Positions 33,761-42,520 of a DNA stretch of 42,520 nt are shown piece by piece. Numbering within the stretch: the stretch's first letter is position 1; every line of letters starts with the position of its first letter. A program made the position numbers and the translations under genes. Source of the DNA: Chryseobacterium sp. YIM B08800. GTDB lineage: Bacteria > Bacteroidota > Bacteroidia > Flavobacteriales > Weeksellaceae. The stretch is taken from positions 1 through 42,520 of the forward strand of contig NZ_JAPDKN010000032.1 in NCBI RefSeq assembly GCF_026163565.1. The letters run 5' to 3'. Below the pieces are notes generated by a model. It was not told the origin of the DNA and searched no databases. It worked only from the letters and a program-made list of their open reading frames with translations.

Positions 33761-35002
33761 ATGAAAAGAGTTGTCATTACAGGATTGGGCGCCGTGACGC
33801 CTTTAGGGAATAATGTTGAAGAATTCTGGCAAAACAGCATCAACGGAGTAAGCGGAGCAAATAAAATTACTCATTTCGATACCGAAAAATTTAAAGTACA
33901 CTTTGCTTGTGAAGTAAAAAACTTTGATCCCAAAGTATATTTAAATCACAATGAAATAAAAAGAAGCGACCTTTTTTCGCAATACGCAATGTATTCATCT
34001 GCAGAAGCAATCAAAGATTCAGGATTAGAATTTGAAAAAATGGATCCTTTTGATACCGGCGTGATCTGGGGAACAGGACAAGGTGGAATGTGGACTTTCG
34101 AAAGCGAAGTAATGAATTTTGCAGCGAATGATCAGAATCCGAGATTCAACCCTTTTTTCGTTCCTAAATTTATCGCCAATATGGCTTCAGGAATGATCTC
34201 TATGAAATTTGGTCTTCAGGGAATCAATTACACAACGATCTCAGCTTGTGCTACAGGAAATACCGCTTTGATGGATGCTTTCAACTACATCCGTTTAGGA
34301 AAAGCTAAAGTAATTATCAGCGGTGGTTCTGAAGCAGCCATTACTCCCGCTTCCGTTGGCGGATTTTCGGTGATGAAAGCAATGTCTACAAGAAATGACG
34401 ATTTTGCAACAGCAAGCCGACCTTACGATGCAGACCGGGATGGTTTTGTAATGGGAGAAGGAGCCGGAGCTTTGGTTTTGGAAGAATACGAACACGCGAA
34501 AGCAAGAGGTGCAAAAATCTATGCAGAATTAGCTGGAGCCGCAATGACTGCCGATGCCTATCACATGACCGCACCTCATCCTGATGGAGTTGGTGCTATA
34601 AAAGCAATGCAATTGGCATTACAAGAAGCTGGAGCAAATACTGAAGATATTGATTATCTAAATCCTCATGCAACCTCTACTCCACTTGGAGATTTGGTTG
34701 AGCTAAAAGGAATCAGCAAATTATTTAAAGGAAGTAAGAATCTTGATGTAAGCGCTACAAAATCGATGACCGGTCATTTGTTGGGTGCAGCAGGAGCAGC
34801 AGAAGCCATTCTTTCGATCAAAGCAATTGAAAAAGGAATTATTCCGCCAACGATTAACCTTCACAATATCGATGAAAGCATTCCGAAAGATGTAAATATT
34901 GTTTTTGGGGAAGCAAAAGAAAAAAATATCGAATTTGCATTAAGTAACGCCTTTGGATTTGGAGGACATAATGCAACTTTGGTATTTAAGAAGTTCTCTT
35001 AA
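33761..35002 (+). CDS. fabF: 3-oxoacyl-ACP synthase II (KAS II, FabF type)
   Basis: 413 aa. Condenses malonyl-ACP with an acyl chain in fatty-acid elongation. Thiolase-fold triad complete: C163 (ISACATGN), H303 (NPHATSTPLGD) and H339 (KSMTGHLLGAAGA). Length and start (MKRVVITGLGAVTPLGN) are standard. No acpP or fab genes adjoin, and it follows a TetR-thioesterase pair by 89 nt, so this may be a second, regulated FabF rather than the main one; that needs the rest of the genome. Confidence 0.92.
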   Translation: MKRVVITGLGAVTPLGNNVEEFWQNSINGVSGANKITHFDTEKFKVHFACEVKNFDPKVYLNHNEIKRSDLFSQYAMYSSAEAIKDSGLEFEKMDPFDTGVIWGTGQGGMWTFESEVMNFAANDQNPRFNPFFVPKFIANMASGMISMKFGLQGINYTTISACATGNTALMDAFNYIRLGKAKVIISGGSEAAITPASVGGFSVMKAMSTRNDDFATASRPYDADRDGFVMGEGAGALVLEEYEHAKARGAKIYAELAGAAMTADAYHMTAPHPDGVGAIKAMQLALQEAGANTEDIDYLNPHATSTPLGDLVELKGISKLFKGSKNLDVSATKSMTGHLLGAAGAAEAILSIKAIEKGIIPPTINLHNIDESIPKDVNIVFGEAKEKNIEFALSNAFGFGGHNATLVFKKFS

Positions 35003-35014
35003 ATTGTATTCTCT

Positions 35015-35079
35015 AGCAGATTAAGCTAATTTAGCAGATAATTATTTATAAAAAATCTACGTCATTTGTAAAATCTAAG
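35015..35079. repeat. Decayed two-plus-two AGCAGAT palindromic element
   Basis: AGCAGAT at 35015-35021 and 35033-35039, then ATCTAC and ATCTAAG at 35055 and 35073: same order as the elements at 6311 and 39901, with more base changes. Confidence 0.45.
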
Positions 35080-35174
35080 AGAGAAAAAATTTTTAAGATT
35101 AAAGATTTAATCGATTCTCTCTTCATCAAAATGACATTACATTGGAAAAATTAGAATCAATTTAATGCAAATAA

Positions 35175-35202
35175 AAAAGCAGTCATTTTTTTGACTGCTT
35201 TT
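35175..35202. terminator. Bidirectional intrinsic terminator
   Basis: Arms AAAAGCAGTCA and TGACTGCTTTT, loop of T, between convergent fabF and the L,D-transpeptidase gene. Confidence 0.8.
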
Positions 35203-35205
35203 GTT

Positions 35206-35967
35206 TTATGCTTCTTTCAACCACTCCGAAGAAGAAAGATAATTCTGATCAGGATAATAAATAAAAAGAACGTTTTTTCCTTTTATTGTATTGATAATCG
35301 GCTCCGTTAATGCTCTCGGAATTGCAGGACAACCCCAGCTTCTTCCGATTCTTTTGTGTGCTGCAGCAAATTCTTCACTTACATAATCTGCTCCATGCAT
35401 TACAACAGCTCTTTTGTAAGCTGCATCATTGTATCCTTTATCCATTCCTAAAAGTTTTAAAGAATATCCATTGTCACCATTATAGGTTGATTCTGTTATA
35501 TAGAAACCCATACTGCTTTGAAGTGAGCTTTCTATGTTAGAAAAATTGGTTGCAAATTCTTCTCCTGTATTTTTCCCGTGAGCAACTAATGAATTGAACA
35601 GTACTTTTTTCTGATCCATATCAATCACCCAAAGTCTTTTGGTATTTGATGACATAGAAAAATCACAAACTGTTAATAAGTGTGCATTTTCATCTAATTT
35701 TCCGGCTTTTTTAAGATTATTAAAACCTAAAATTGCTTTAGAAAAAACATCAAAATTGAGTTTATGATCTGTTTCGAATAGTATTGAATTGTAAAGTTCT
35801 TCAGAAGAACTCATTTCATTTGTGCTTTTATTAGATTTAATTTCAACTGCAGTTTCTATTTTTTTTGTGTTGGTATTTTCATTCTTTACAGTCTCGTTTT
35901 TTGGTGAAACATAAAAAGAAGTCGTTACCATGTACACAATGCCTAATAAGCTATAAAATCCTTTCAT
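35206..35967 (-). CDS. Murein L,D-transpeptidase catalytic-domain protein (YkuD_2 type)
   Basis: 253 aa with a hydrophobic N-terminus (signal peptide or anchor, about 1-20) and a Lys/Asn/Thr-rich linker. The catalytic part has VVMHGADYVS (H191) and GRSWGCPAIP (C213), the His/Cys pair of the family. Such enzymes cross-link or edit peptidoglycan in the periplasm, but this subfamily is largely uncharacterised. Monocistronic, convergent with fabF. Confidence 0.85.
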   Translation of the reverse strand: MKGFYSLLGIVYMVTTSFYVSPKNETVKNENTNTKKIETAVEIKSNKSTNEMSSSEELYNSILFETDHKLNFDVFSKAILGFNNLKKAGKLDENAHLLTVCDFSMSSNTKRLWVIDMDQKKVLFNSLVAHGKNTGEEFATNFSNIESSLQSSMGFYITESTYNGDNGYSLKLLGMDKGYNDAAYKRAVVMHGADYVSEEFAAAHKRIGRSWGCPAIPRALTEPIINTIKGKNVLFIYYPDQNYLSSSEWLKEA

Positions 35968-36078
35968 TAAATATTATGTTAAATTAAAATTCCGGGTACA
36001 AATTTATAAAATCATAATTATCAATGAGTTAAAATGAAAAAAGTTTAACTCAATTTAAGAAACTTTAACTCTGAAAAA

Positions 36079-36522
36079 TTAATTCTCAGAATCCGGAACA
36101 AACTCTAAACTTATAGAGTTCATGCAGTATCTCGTCCCTGTTGGAGCAGGCCCGTCATTAAAAACATGACCTAAATGAGAATCACATCTTTTGCAGACCA
36201 CTTCAATTCTTTCCATACCATGAGAAGAATCGCGCTTGTAAGCTACTCCATTTTTATCGGCTTCAAAAAAACTTGGCCATCCGCAGCTGCTCATAAATTT
36301 CTGATTAGAACGGAAAAGGTGATTTCCACAAACCGCACAATAATATTCTCCCAATTCATCAAATTCATTGTATTTTCCCGTAAAAGGTCTTTCTGTTGCC
36401 GCTTCTCTTGCAATAGCGTACAAATCTGGTGAAAGAATTTTAAACCATTCATCATTTGATACGTTCAGTTTTGCAGTATCAGTCCTTGAATAATATGGAT
36501 TGTTTTTTAATTCGTTTTGCAT
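36079..36522 (-). CDS. msrB: Peptide-methionine (R)-S-oxide reductase
   Basis: 147 aa. Repairs R-methionine sulfoxide in proteins. Zinc pairs C62-C65 (CAVC) and C110-C113 (CKRC); catalytic C133 in GTRYCMNS; C80 in SSCGWPSF. All conserved. No signal peptide, so cytoplasmic. Stands alone, 111 nt upstream of the L,D-transpeptidase on the same strand. Confidence 0.95.
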   Translation of the reverse strand: MQNELKNNPYYSRTDTAKLNVSNDEWFKILSPDLYAIAREAATERPFTGKYNEFDELGEYYCAVCGNHLFRSNQKFMSSCGWPSFFEADKNGVAYKRDSSHGMERIEVVCKRCDSHLGHVFNDGPAPTGTRYCMNSISLEFVPDSEN

Positions 36523-36788
36523 AGAATTTATTTAAAATTAGTAATACATCACAAAAGTTTATTTTAATATTTGCTTTTTAAGAGTGCTTTTGTGGTTGAG
36601 TTTATTTGTATTTAAAAATTAAAAGCTGAATTAAATTTAATATTTTTAGTACTAATTAATTTCTATTTTAGAAAAAATCTATTAAAAATTATATTTTAAT
36701 ACGAAAAACAACTCGATTTTATAACGCTTTATGCGCAATATACTATATTTTAGTAATCTAATTGAAATAGTAACTAAACACACATCTG

Positions 36789-38525
36789 ATGTCTCAAAAA
36801 AAACTTGGCGAATGGTACGCTACCGCTATTTGCGGAAATGATATTACCTCATCTGCTTTATATGTATCTGCTCTTACGATTGGCGTTGCCGGACAATATG
36901 CATGGATTTCTCTACTTATGGTGGCCGGAACTCTTTTTCTCTTTAGGAAAATATATAGTGAAGTTGTAGGAGCACTTCCTTTAAATGGAGGAGCTTATAA
37001 CGTTTTGCTAAACTCATCTTCAAAAAATAATGCCGCTATTGCTGCTACACTCACCATACTGTCTTATATGGCGACTGCAGTAATATCTGCATCCGAAGGA
37101 ATGCATTATCTGCATCATATTTTCCCAAGCTTTAATGTTATAATCGCCACATTCTGCTTATTGCTTCTTTTCTTATTTCTTACCGTTCAGGGAATTTCAG
37201 AAAGTGCTATTGTCGCCTTAATTATTTTTATACTGCACATTACCTGCATGGTGGTTTTGGTTATATTCTGCAGCATTTTTATATTCCAGCACGGTATCGA
37301 TTTCTTCGTTCATAATTGGCATTCGCCTCTACAGACAGGCGGAATTTTTAAAGCTTTGATATTAGGATTCAGCGCTGCAATGCTCGGAATTTCAGGTTTT
37401 GAAAGCTCGGCCAACTTTGTGGAAGAACAAAAAGCCGGTATTTTTCCAAAAACTTTAAAAAATATGTGGATTGCTGTTTCTGTGCTTAATCCTTTAATGG
37501 CGATTTTAGCAATAGGAATTATGCCGCTTTCTGAAGTAAATGAATATAAAAACTCTTTTCTTTCACACATGGCTGAGCTTACCGGTGGAAAAACGCTTGC
37601 AACAATTATTTCGGTAAATGCAGTTCTGGTTTTAAGCGGAGCGGTTCTCACCTCTTTTGTCGGCGTTAATGGATTGATTAAAAGAATGACCTTGGACAGG
37701 ATTCTTCCCAACTATTTCTTAAAAGAAAACAAAAAAGGAAGTACGTACAGAATTTTGATATTATTCTTTTTACTCTGTGTATCGGTTCTTCTTGTTACAA
37801 AAGGAGAAATCGGTCCTTTGGCAGGTGTTTATGCCTTATCTTTTCTTACAGTGATGGCCTTTTTTGCAGTTGGAAATATTTTGCTTAAAATTCGCAGGGC
37901 GAGACTTCCGAGACCGGAGTATGCATCTCCAATTTCGGTATTGATAGCCTTAATTGCCGTTATAATTGCTATCTACGGAAATATAAAAACAAAACCAGAA
38001 TATCTGCTCACTTTTCTTACTTATTTTCTTCCCTCGGTATTGATCGTTTCTGCAATGTTGGCTCGGAAAGATATTATGTTTTTTATTGTAAAAACTTTTA
38101 AATCTACCAACCCAAACTACAGAAAACATATTATTAAAAGTGAAAGATCACTAAACAGCTCCATCAAAAGACTTACCGAGCAGCAGTTTGTATTTTTCTC
38201 TAAAGGAGATGATATTTCTACATTAAACAAAGTAATGATGTACCTTAATGAGAACGAAGTTACCAACAGAATAAAAATAGTATCTGTACTGGAAGAATAT
38301 CAAATGCCTACGAATCAGTTTCTTTCAGACTTTGATGCGCTAGACAGGGCTTATCCGGAAGTAGATATGGAATATATTATCGAACAAGGACAGTTTACGC
38401 CACAAAAAGTAGATGAGCTCAGCAACCGCTGGAATATCCCAAAAAACTTCATGTTTATTTCTTCACCAGGAGAGCGATTCAGTCACAGAGTGGAAGATTT
38501 AGGCGGCGTAAGACTTATTCTGTAA
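36789..38525 (+). CDS. APC-superfamily permease with C-terminal soluble domain
   Basis: 578 aa. Roughly 12 hydrophobic segments in residues 1-430. The N-terminal ICGNDITSSALYVSALTIG and GALPLNGGAYNVL fit amino-acid/polyamine/organocation permeases. Residues about 440-578 are soluble and end RVEDLGGVRLIL, perhaps a USP-like regulatory fold, which I cannot confirm. Substrate unknown; amino acid uptake is inference. Monocistronic by spacing (117 nt to DUF445). Confidence 0.85.
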   Translation: MSQKKLGEWYATAICGNDITSSALYVSALTIGVAGQYAWISLLMVAGTLFLFRKIYSEVVGALPLNGGAYNVLLNSSSKNNAAIAATLTILSYMATAVISASEGMHYLHHIFPSFNVIIATFCLLLLFLFLTVQGISESAIVALIIFILHITCMVVLVIFCSIFIFQHGIDFFVHNWHSPLQTGGIFKALILGFSAAMLGISGFESSANFVEEQKAGIFPKTLKNMWIAVSVLNPLMAILAIGIMPLSEVNEYKNSFLSHMAELTGGKTLATIISVNAVLVLSGAVLTSFVGVNGLIKRMTLDRILPNYFLKENKKGSTYRILILFFLLCVSVLLVTKGEIGPLAGVYALSFLTVMAFFAVGNILLKIRRARLPRPEYASPISVLIALIAVIIAIYGNIKTKPEYLLTFLTYFLPSVLIVSAMLARKDIMFFIVKTFKSTNPNYRKHIIKSERSLNSSIKRLTEQQFVFFSKGDDISTLNKVMMYLNENEVTNRIKIVSVLEEYQMPTNQFLSDFDALDRAYPEVDMEYIIEQGQFTPQKVDELSNRWNIPKNFMFISSPGERFSHRVEDLGGVRLIL

Positions 38526-38642
38526 GTTATATATATTGACTATTTTAGCATAGATAATTTTACTTAATATTTTTGAATAAATATGGATTGTTTTTTGATG
38601 TAATATTAAAAAACGCCATTTTTACTTATAATTTTTGAGAAT

Positions 38643-39887
38643 ATGACTGATGAAGCCAAAAGAAAACAGCTCAGAAAATATAAAGCTTTTGCCACAGGAC
38701 TTTTTGTTTTGATGGCGATTATTTTCATTGTTACTACAATTTTACAAAAGACTCACGACTCTCATTGGATTGGTTATGTTCGTGCATTTTCTGAAGCTGC
38801 AATGGTCGGTGCTTTAGCAGATTGGTTTGCAGTAACGGCGCTTTTCCGTCATCCTTTGGGACTTCCGATTCCACACACCAATTTAATTGAAAACAGCAAA
38901 GAAAAACTGGGTGATAATCTGGGAACTTTTGTTGTATCTAATTTTCTTTCGCCAAAAACAATCCGACCTTATATTCAGAAACTGAAAATCTCTGGTTTTG
39001 TAGGAGAATGGCTGGGAAAGGAGAAAAATCAGGAAATTTTAATTAAAAATGTTTCGGAAATTATTTTAGATATTCTAAACAAGCTTGATGATTCTGAAGT
39101 AAGCCAGTTTATCAGCAAAAAAGTATCTGAAATGACTGATAATATTAAACTAAATGCTATTCTCGGAAACGGAATTATCTATCTTTTAGATAAAAATGAT
39201 CATCAAAAAATCATTACCAATCTTTCAAAACAAATTAAAGATTATATAATCGAGAATGATGAAATGATCCAGGAAAGGGTAAAAAAGGGCAGTTATTCTT
39301 TTATACCTTCGTTTGTAGACAATAAAATTGCCGACAAAATTGCAAGCGGACTTTCAGATTTTTTTAAAGAAGTTGAAGAAGATCCTGATCACGAAATCAG
39401 AAGTTTAATTACAAAAAAGATTTACGAATTTTCTAATGATTTAAAGGAAGACCCAAAATGGAATGATGAGTTTAAAACCATCAAAAATGATTTCCTTAAA
39501 AATGACAAACTGGAAGAATATTCTAATGACATTTGGCTTTCCATCAAAAAAACATTAAGCACAGAACTGCAAGAAGAAGAGTCTTCATTAAAAAAATACA
39601 TCACAAAAAACTTGAATGAGTTTTCTCAAAATCTGAAAACTGATGAAAATCTTCAGAATAAAATCGATCATTGGGTAAGAGTAACCGCTTATAAATATAT
39701 TCTGAAAAATACCCATCAAGCCGGAAACCTCATCAGTTCAACCGTCGGAAACTGGCAAGGAAAAGAGCTCAGCGAAAAACTGGAACTTGAAGTTGGAAAA
39801 GATCTCCAATTTATCCGTGTGAACGGAACTTTAGTTGGCGGATTGGTTGGATTGATTATTTATACGATCTCACATTTTTTCATTTAG
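38643..39887 (+). CDS. DUF445 membrane protein (YheB/YjiN type)
   Basis: 414 aa. One hydrophobic segment near the N-terminus (about 16-36) and one at the extreme C-terminus (GGLVGLIIYTISHFFI) bracket a long helical body with repeated Lys/Glu-rich stretches. Conserved start FSEAAMVGALADWFAVTALFR with HPLGLPIPHTNLI is typical of DUF445. Function unknown; topology suggests a membrane-tethered coiled rod. Confidence 0.85.
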   Translation: MTDEAKRKQLRKYKAFATGLFVLMAIIFIVTTILQKTHDSHWIGYVRAFSEAAMVGALADWFAVTALFRHPLGLPIPHTNLIENSKEKLGDNLGTFVVSNFLSPKTIRPYIQKLKISGFVGEWLGKEKNQEILIKNVSEIILDILNKLDDSEVSQFISKKVSEMTDNIKLNAILGNGIIYLLDKNDHQKIITNLSKQIKDYIIENDEMIQERVKKGSYSFIPSFVDNKIADKIASGLSDFFKEVEEDPDHEIRSLITKKIYEFSNDLKEDPKWNDEFKTIKNDFLKNDKLEEYSNDIWLSIKKTLSTELQEEESSLKKYITKNLNEFSQNLKTDENLQNKIDHWVRVTAYKYILKNTHQAGNLISSTVGNWQGKELSEKLELEVGKDLQFIRVNGTLVGGLVGLIIYTISHFFI

Positions 39888-39900
39888 ATTAATTTTCTCA

Positions 39901-39965
39901 CGCAGATTCAGCAAATTCCGCAGATAAAAATTATAATAAAATCTGCGAGATATTTTAAATCTGCG
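39901..39965. repeat. Two-plus-two CGCAGAT palindromic element
   Basis: CGCAGAT at 39901 and 39919, ATCTGCG at 39941 and 39959, with ACGCAGAT at the outside. Clearest copy of the family also seen at 6303 and 35015. Confidence 0.6.
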
Positions 39966-39982
39966 AGATATTTTTTAAGAAA

Positions 39983-40011
39983 AAAAGCAAAACCATATCG
40001 ATTTTGCTTTT
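39983..40011. terminator. Bidirectional intrinsic terminator
   Basis: Arms AAAAGCAAAA and TTTTGCTTTT, 9-nt loop, between convergent DUF445 and pyrD. Confidence 0.75.
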
Positions 40012-40032
40012 CAATATATTTTAAAGTAAAAT

Positions 40033-41070
40033 TTACCTCGAAATCCTACTTGCTCTCGTTAAAAGTTCCTGATTAATATCGTTGATCAATTGTGGCCCTT
40101 CGTAGATAAATCCGGTGTATAGCTGAACTAAGGTCGCTCCCGCATCCAGTTTTTCCATGGCATCTTTTGCAGAATGAATTCCGCCAACTCCAATAATTGG
40201 GAATGCTCGGTTGCTTTTGTCTGAAAGATATTTAATCATTTTTGTACTTCTTTCACGAATCGGTTTTCCGCTTAAACCACCGTTACCGATTTCTGCTAAA
40301 ACTTCAGGAGAAGTTTTCAGACCTTTTCTGTTGACTGATGTATTTGAAACCACAATCCCATCAATTTTTGTTTCTGCAATCAGTTCGATAATTTCGTCTA
40401 ATTGCTGATTATTTAAATCTGGAGCAATTTTTAGAAGAATCGGTTTAGGATTTACTTTAGTTTGATTAATTCCTTTTACAGCAGTAATCAATTCTCTCAG
40501 ATATTCTACATCTTCTAGTTTTGCGTGACTTCCAACATTCGGACAACTTACATTCAGTACAAAATAGTCTACATAAGGATGAAGACCTTCGAAACAATCT
40601 AAGTAATCCTGAGTATAGTTTTCAGGCGTTGTATTGGTGTTTTTTCCGATGTTTCCACCAATGATAATTTTTCCTTTATTGCCTTTCAGTTTTTGAATGG
40701 CAGCTTCCAAACCGTCATTATTGAAGCCCATTCTATTGATAATTCCGCCATCTTCAATCAAACGGAACAATCTTTTCTTAGGATTTCCAGCCTGAGCTTT
40801 TGGAGTGACTGTTCCAATTTCCACAAATCCGAAACCTAAATCTCCTAATTCATTAAATAAAACAGCGTTCTTATCAAAACCTGCCGCTAAGCCAACTGGA
40901 TTTTTGAATTTCAATCCGAAAACTTCTCTTTCCAGACATTTGTCTACAATAGGTTTTGGAAGGAATAATTTAGTTAAGAATCCAAAGTTTTTAAGCATCG
41001 AAAAAGTAAAGTGATGCACTTCTTCGGGATCAAATTTGAAAAGAATCGGACGAATGAGCGATTTGTACAT
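40033..41070 (-). CDS. pyrD: Dihydroorotate dehydrogenase, quinone type, with active-site Cys
   Basis: 345 aa; oxidises dihydroorotate to orotate in pyrimidine synthesis, passing electrons to quinone at the membrane. Class 2 hallmarks: N-terminal membrane-associating helices (about 1-45), [37 protein letters not shown] and VGGI near the C-terminus. The residue at the catalytic base position reads Cys ([10 protein letters not shown]176) where class 2 enzymes such as E. coli S175 carry Ser (NISSPNTPG) and class 1 enzymes carry Cys. A minus-strand -7 box TATTTTTG lies at 41093-41086. Confidence 0.93.
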   Translation of the reverse strand: MYKSLIRPILFKFDPEEVHHFTFSMLKNFGFLTKLFLPKPIVDKCLEREVFGLKFKNPVGLAAGFDKNAVLFNELGDLGFGFVEIGTVTPKAQAGNPKKRLFRLIEDGGIINRMGFNNDGLEAAIQKLKGNKGKIIIGGNIGKNTNTTPENYTQDYLDCFEGLHPYVDYFVLNVSCPNVGSHAKLEDVEYLRELITAVKGINQTKVNPKPILLKIAPDLNNQQLDEIIELIAETKIDGIVVSNTSVNRKGLKTSPEVLAEIGNGGLSGKPIRERSTKMIKYLSDKSNRAFPIIGVGGIHSAKDAMEKLDAGATLVQLYTGFIYEGPQLINDINQELLTRASRISR

Positions 41071-41401
41071 TGAAAAAAAGTTTTACAAAAATACTCATTT
41101 TAAATTGAATGAATTCTTGATGTGTGATATTTTATTTGAATAAAGGTTATTAATTCTTTTAAACACAAATATTTTGCACGAATAGACAATTAAAATCTGC
41201 TTAATTTCCTAAATCTGCGAGAGTTTTTTAACGCAAATATTTATTGAATAAGCTTCTTATTTTTAGAGGCAAAGGCAAATAAATTTGCTGCGCAAAGCTT
41301 GAACGTCAGCTTCATCAATCAACTTGTTGATTCCTCTTTGCTCCTTGAAGTTTTGTGATATTAAAATAAATCTTTGCGTTTAAATAAATTCTCTTAAACT
41401 C
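41071..41401. other. Gene-free stretch with repeat remnants
   Basis: No coding potential seen. Contains a half copy of the CGCAGAT element (ATCTGC at 41195, ATCTGCG at 41213), the pair AACGCAAA (41230) and TTTGCGTTTAA (41372), and GAGGCAAAG/CTCTTTGC-like inverted bits. Probably a decayed intergenic repeat; nothing else is clear. Confidence 0.45.
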
Positions 41402-42097
41402 TCAACTATACAAACTCAAATCAAAATTTAAAATATCTCCTACTCTTTTGAAATCATCATCTATAGTCGCATTTACCTTGATTCTTTCGTTAGAAATAGG
41501 ATGGTTAAAAATCAATTGATGAGCGTGAAGCGTCATTTTGCTAATACCAAATGTTTGAAGCCACAATTTATTCTGCTTGTTGCAACCGTGTTTACGGCAC
41601 CCCAAAATCGGATGTAAAATATGCTTAAAATGCTTTCTCAGCTGATGAAATCTTCCTGTTTCAGGAATTGCCTCTACCAAACAATATCTTGAAGTTTGAT
41701 GTTTTAAAAAAGGTAAATCTATTTCTGAAGTCTGCAAACGACGATAATTTGTAACTGCATTTTGTTTGACTTCATTTTCATTAATCAAATCATAATCGAT
41801 GGTTTCTTCTTCTTTTGCCCAGCCTCGCAGAATGGCTATATATTTCTTTTCAACCTTTTTTTCCTCAAATTGAGTGCTCATTATTCTCAGCGTATCTTTA
41901 TCTAAAGTAAACAACAAAACGCCCGAAGTTTTTCGGTCTAAACGATGAACAGGATACACTTTTTGCCCGATCTGATTTCTCAATTCCTGAATTGCATACG
42001 TATCTGCTTCGCCGGAATAAAAAGATTTGTGAACCAATAATCCGCTTGGTTTATTGATGGCAATAAGATGCTCGTCTCGATAAAGAATTTCTAACAT
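41402..42097 (-). CDS. truC: tRNA pseudouridine synthase of the TruC / RluA family
   Basis: 231 aa without an S4 domain. Catalytic Asp D54 in PVHRLDRKTSG. INKPSGLLVHKS, ETGRFHQLRKHFKHILHPI and the short length fit TruC, which modifies U65 of tRNA, better than RluA/RluD; assignment within the family is moderate. Cytoplasmic. Monocistronic, with a CAAAAGTA (minus-strand -7 box) at 42102-42109. Confidence 0.88.
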   Translation of the reverse strand: MLEILYRDEHLIAINKPSGLLVHKSFYSGEADTYAIQELRNQIGQKVYPVHRLDRKTSGVLLFTLDKDTLRIMSTQFEEKKVEKKYIAILRGWAKEEETIDYDLINENEVKQNAVTNYRRLQTSEIDLPFLKHQTSRYCLVEAIPETGRFHQLRKHFKHILHPILGCRKHGCNKQNKLWLQTFGISKMTLHAHQLIFNHPISNERIKVNATIDDDFKRVGDILNFDLSLYS

Positions 42098-42263
42098 TCG
42101 GCAAAAGTAGAGATTTCAAATCTATTTGATAAGAACCTTTACTCAAATTACTTTAAAAGTCTGTTTTTCAAAAAAATTGAAAAACAGTTTAATAATATTT
42201 TTTTAATGCAAAGCTCACTAGGAAATTCTTATCCTCATCTTTGATATAAGTTGTAGTACTAAA

Positions 42264-42294
42264 AACCTAACGGGTTTCGAAAACCCATTAGGTT
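42264..42294. repeat. Hairpin with CCTAACGGGTTT arms
   Basis: 14-nt arms (42264-42277, 42281-42294) with one C/A mismatch and a CGA loop. Resembles a common Bacteroidota intergenic hairpin. Confidence 0.55.
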
Positions 42295-42331
42295 TGAATT
42301 TTGCGAAAAAATGAAACTCTCGAATAATTTT

Positions 42332-42441
42332 AGCCCTGATTGAGCGACATGTTTGAGCTCATTTTCTTAGATTTTTTGCGGCGGCTCCGCCGCCGCAAAA
42401 AATCTAAGAAAATAGCGAGTAGCGAAAGCAGGTTCCCGGCT
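42332..42441. ncRNA. Possible structured RNA or mobile repeat with 25-bp perfect hairpin
   Basis: The inner hairpin pairs 42361-42385 with 42389-42413 without mismatch, loop TCC, including a GGCGGC/GCCGCC core in AT-rich DNA. Outside it, AGCC (42332-42335) pairs with GGCT (42438-42441) and CTG (42336-42338) with CAG (42429-42431), giving a nested stem around AGCG-containing strands (TTGAGCGACAT; AGCGAGTAGCGAAAG). No ORF or T-run explains it. Family membership unknown. Confidence 0.4.
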
Positions 42442-42520
42442 CCTAATAATTTCAAAGTTAAAAACTTCCATCTTCCATCTCCCTACTTCCCGCTTTTTCA
42501 CTATTTTTGCAACTCAGACG

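Larger units (their letters stand above)
42098..42520. other. Gene-free right end: palindromes and a promoter for a gene beyond the edge
   Basis: No ORF of note. Two hairpins (42264-42294; 42361-42413) and a polypyrimidine run (CTTCCATCTTCCATCTCCC, 42466-42484) are present. TATTTTTG at 42502-42509 could be a -7 box for a plus-strand gene starting past the window. Confidence 0.5.

Noticed and set aside
33661..33843. Minus-strand 60-aa ORF at the start of fabF
   Set aside because: It overlaps the fabF start in antisense and has no recognisable features.

Overview
The window looks like a chromosomal segment from a flavobacterium of the family Weeksellaceae, probably Chryseobacterium or a close relative. 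The DNA is AT-rich. Start codons lack purine-rich Shine-Dalgarno sequences, and several upstream regions carry the Bacteroidota promoter pattern (TTG, about 19 nt, TAnnTTTG). Two secreted proteins end in type IX secretion (T9SS) sorting domains. Gene pairs such as rho/DUF4293, DUF4271/hemD and rsfS/ftsH/LUD/cdsA/psd are also typical. The genus is inferred; no rRNA is present. I see no prophage, transposase, integrase, tRNA or CRISPR array.

Layout. 1-2.4 kb: two exported proteins, one stalk/tail-fibre-like and one with a T9SS domain. 2.4-6.2 kb: Mn-type superoxide dismutase, a lipoprotein, Rho with a long disordered N/Q-rich insertion, and a DUF4293 membrane protein on a divergent promoter. 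6.7-9.9 kb: an M28 peptidase, an MsbA-like ABC exporter and a DUF1801 protein. 9.9-11.3 kb: a T9SS-exported PNGase F-like protein. 11.5-16.2 kb (minus strand): psd, cdsA and a LUD protein form one unit; ftsH and rsfS form another. 16.3-20.4 kb: birA faces a four-gene minus-strand run (DPM1-like glycosyltransferase, DUF4296 lipoprotein, tgt, lptF/G-like permease). 20.5-24.7 kb: DUF4271, hemD, an oligopeptidase B-like S9 peptidase and two small unknown genes. 24.8-27.8 kb: an SRPBCC protein and an RprX/RprY-like two-component pair. 27.9-31.7 kb: a probable metal-handling cluster made of a lipoprotein with three HGxPxHxC repeats, a secreted Cys/His-rich protein and a TonB-dependent receptor with two N-terminal HMA-like domains. 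31.9-35.0 kb: OsmC, then a TetR regulator with a palindromic operator, a hotdog thioesterase and a FabF-type ketosynthase. 35.2-42.1 kb: L,D-transpeptidase-like protein, msrB, APC permease, DUF445, pyrD and truC.

Most genes are housekeeping. The points most worth a second look are: the metal-binding cluster; the PNGase F-like protein with all three presumed catalytic acids; a tRNA-guanine transglycosylase that has lost its three zinc cysteines; a class 2 dihydroorotate dehydrogenase with a class 1-like active-site Cys; the disordered insertion in Rho; and several intergenic palindromes. Those palindromes include a 25-bp perfect hairpin with a GC core inside what may be a structured RNA element at the right end, and a dispersed element with two CGCAGAT boxes followed by two inverted copies.
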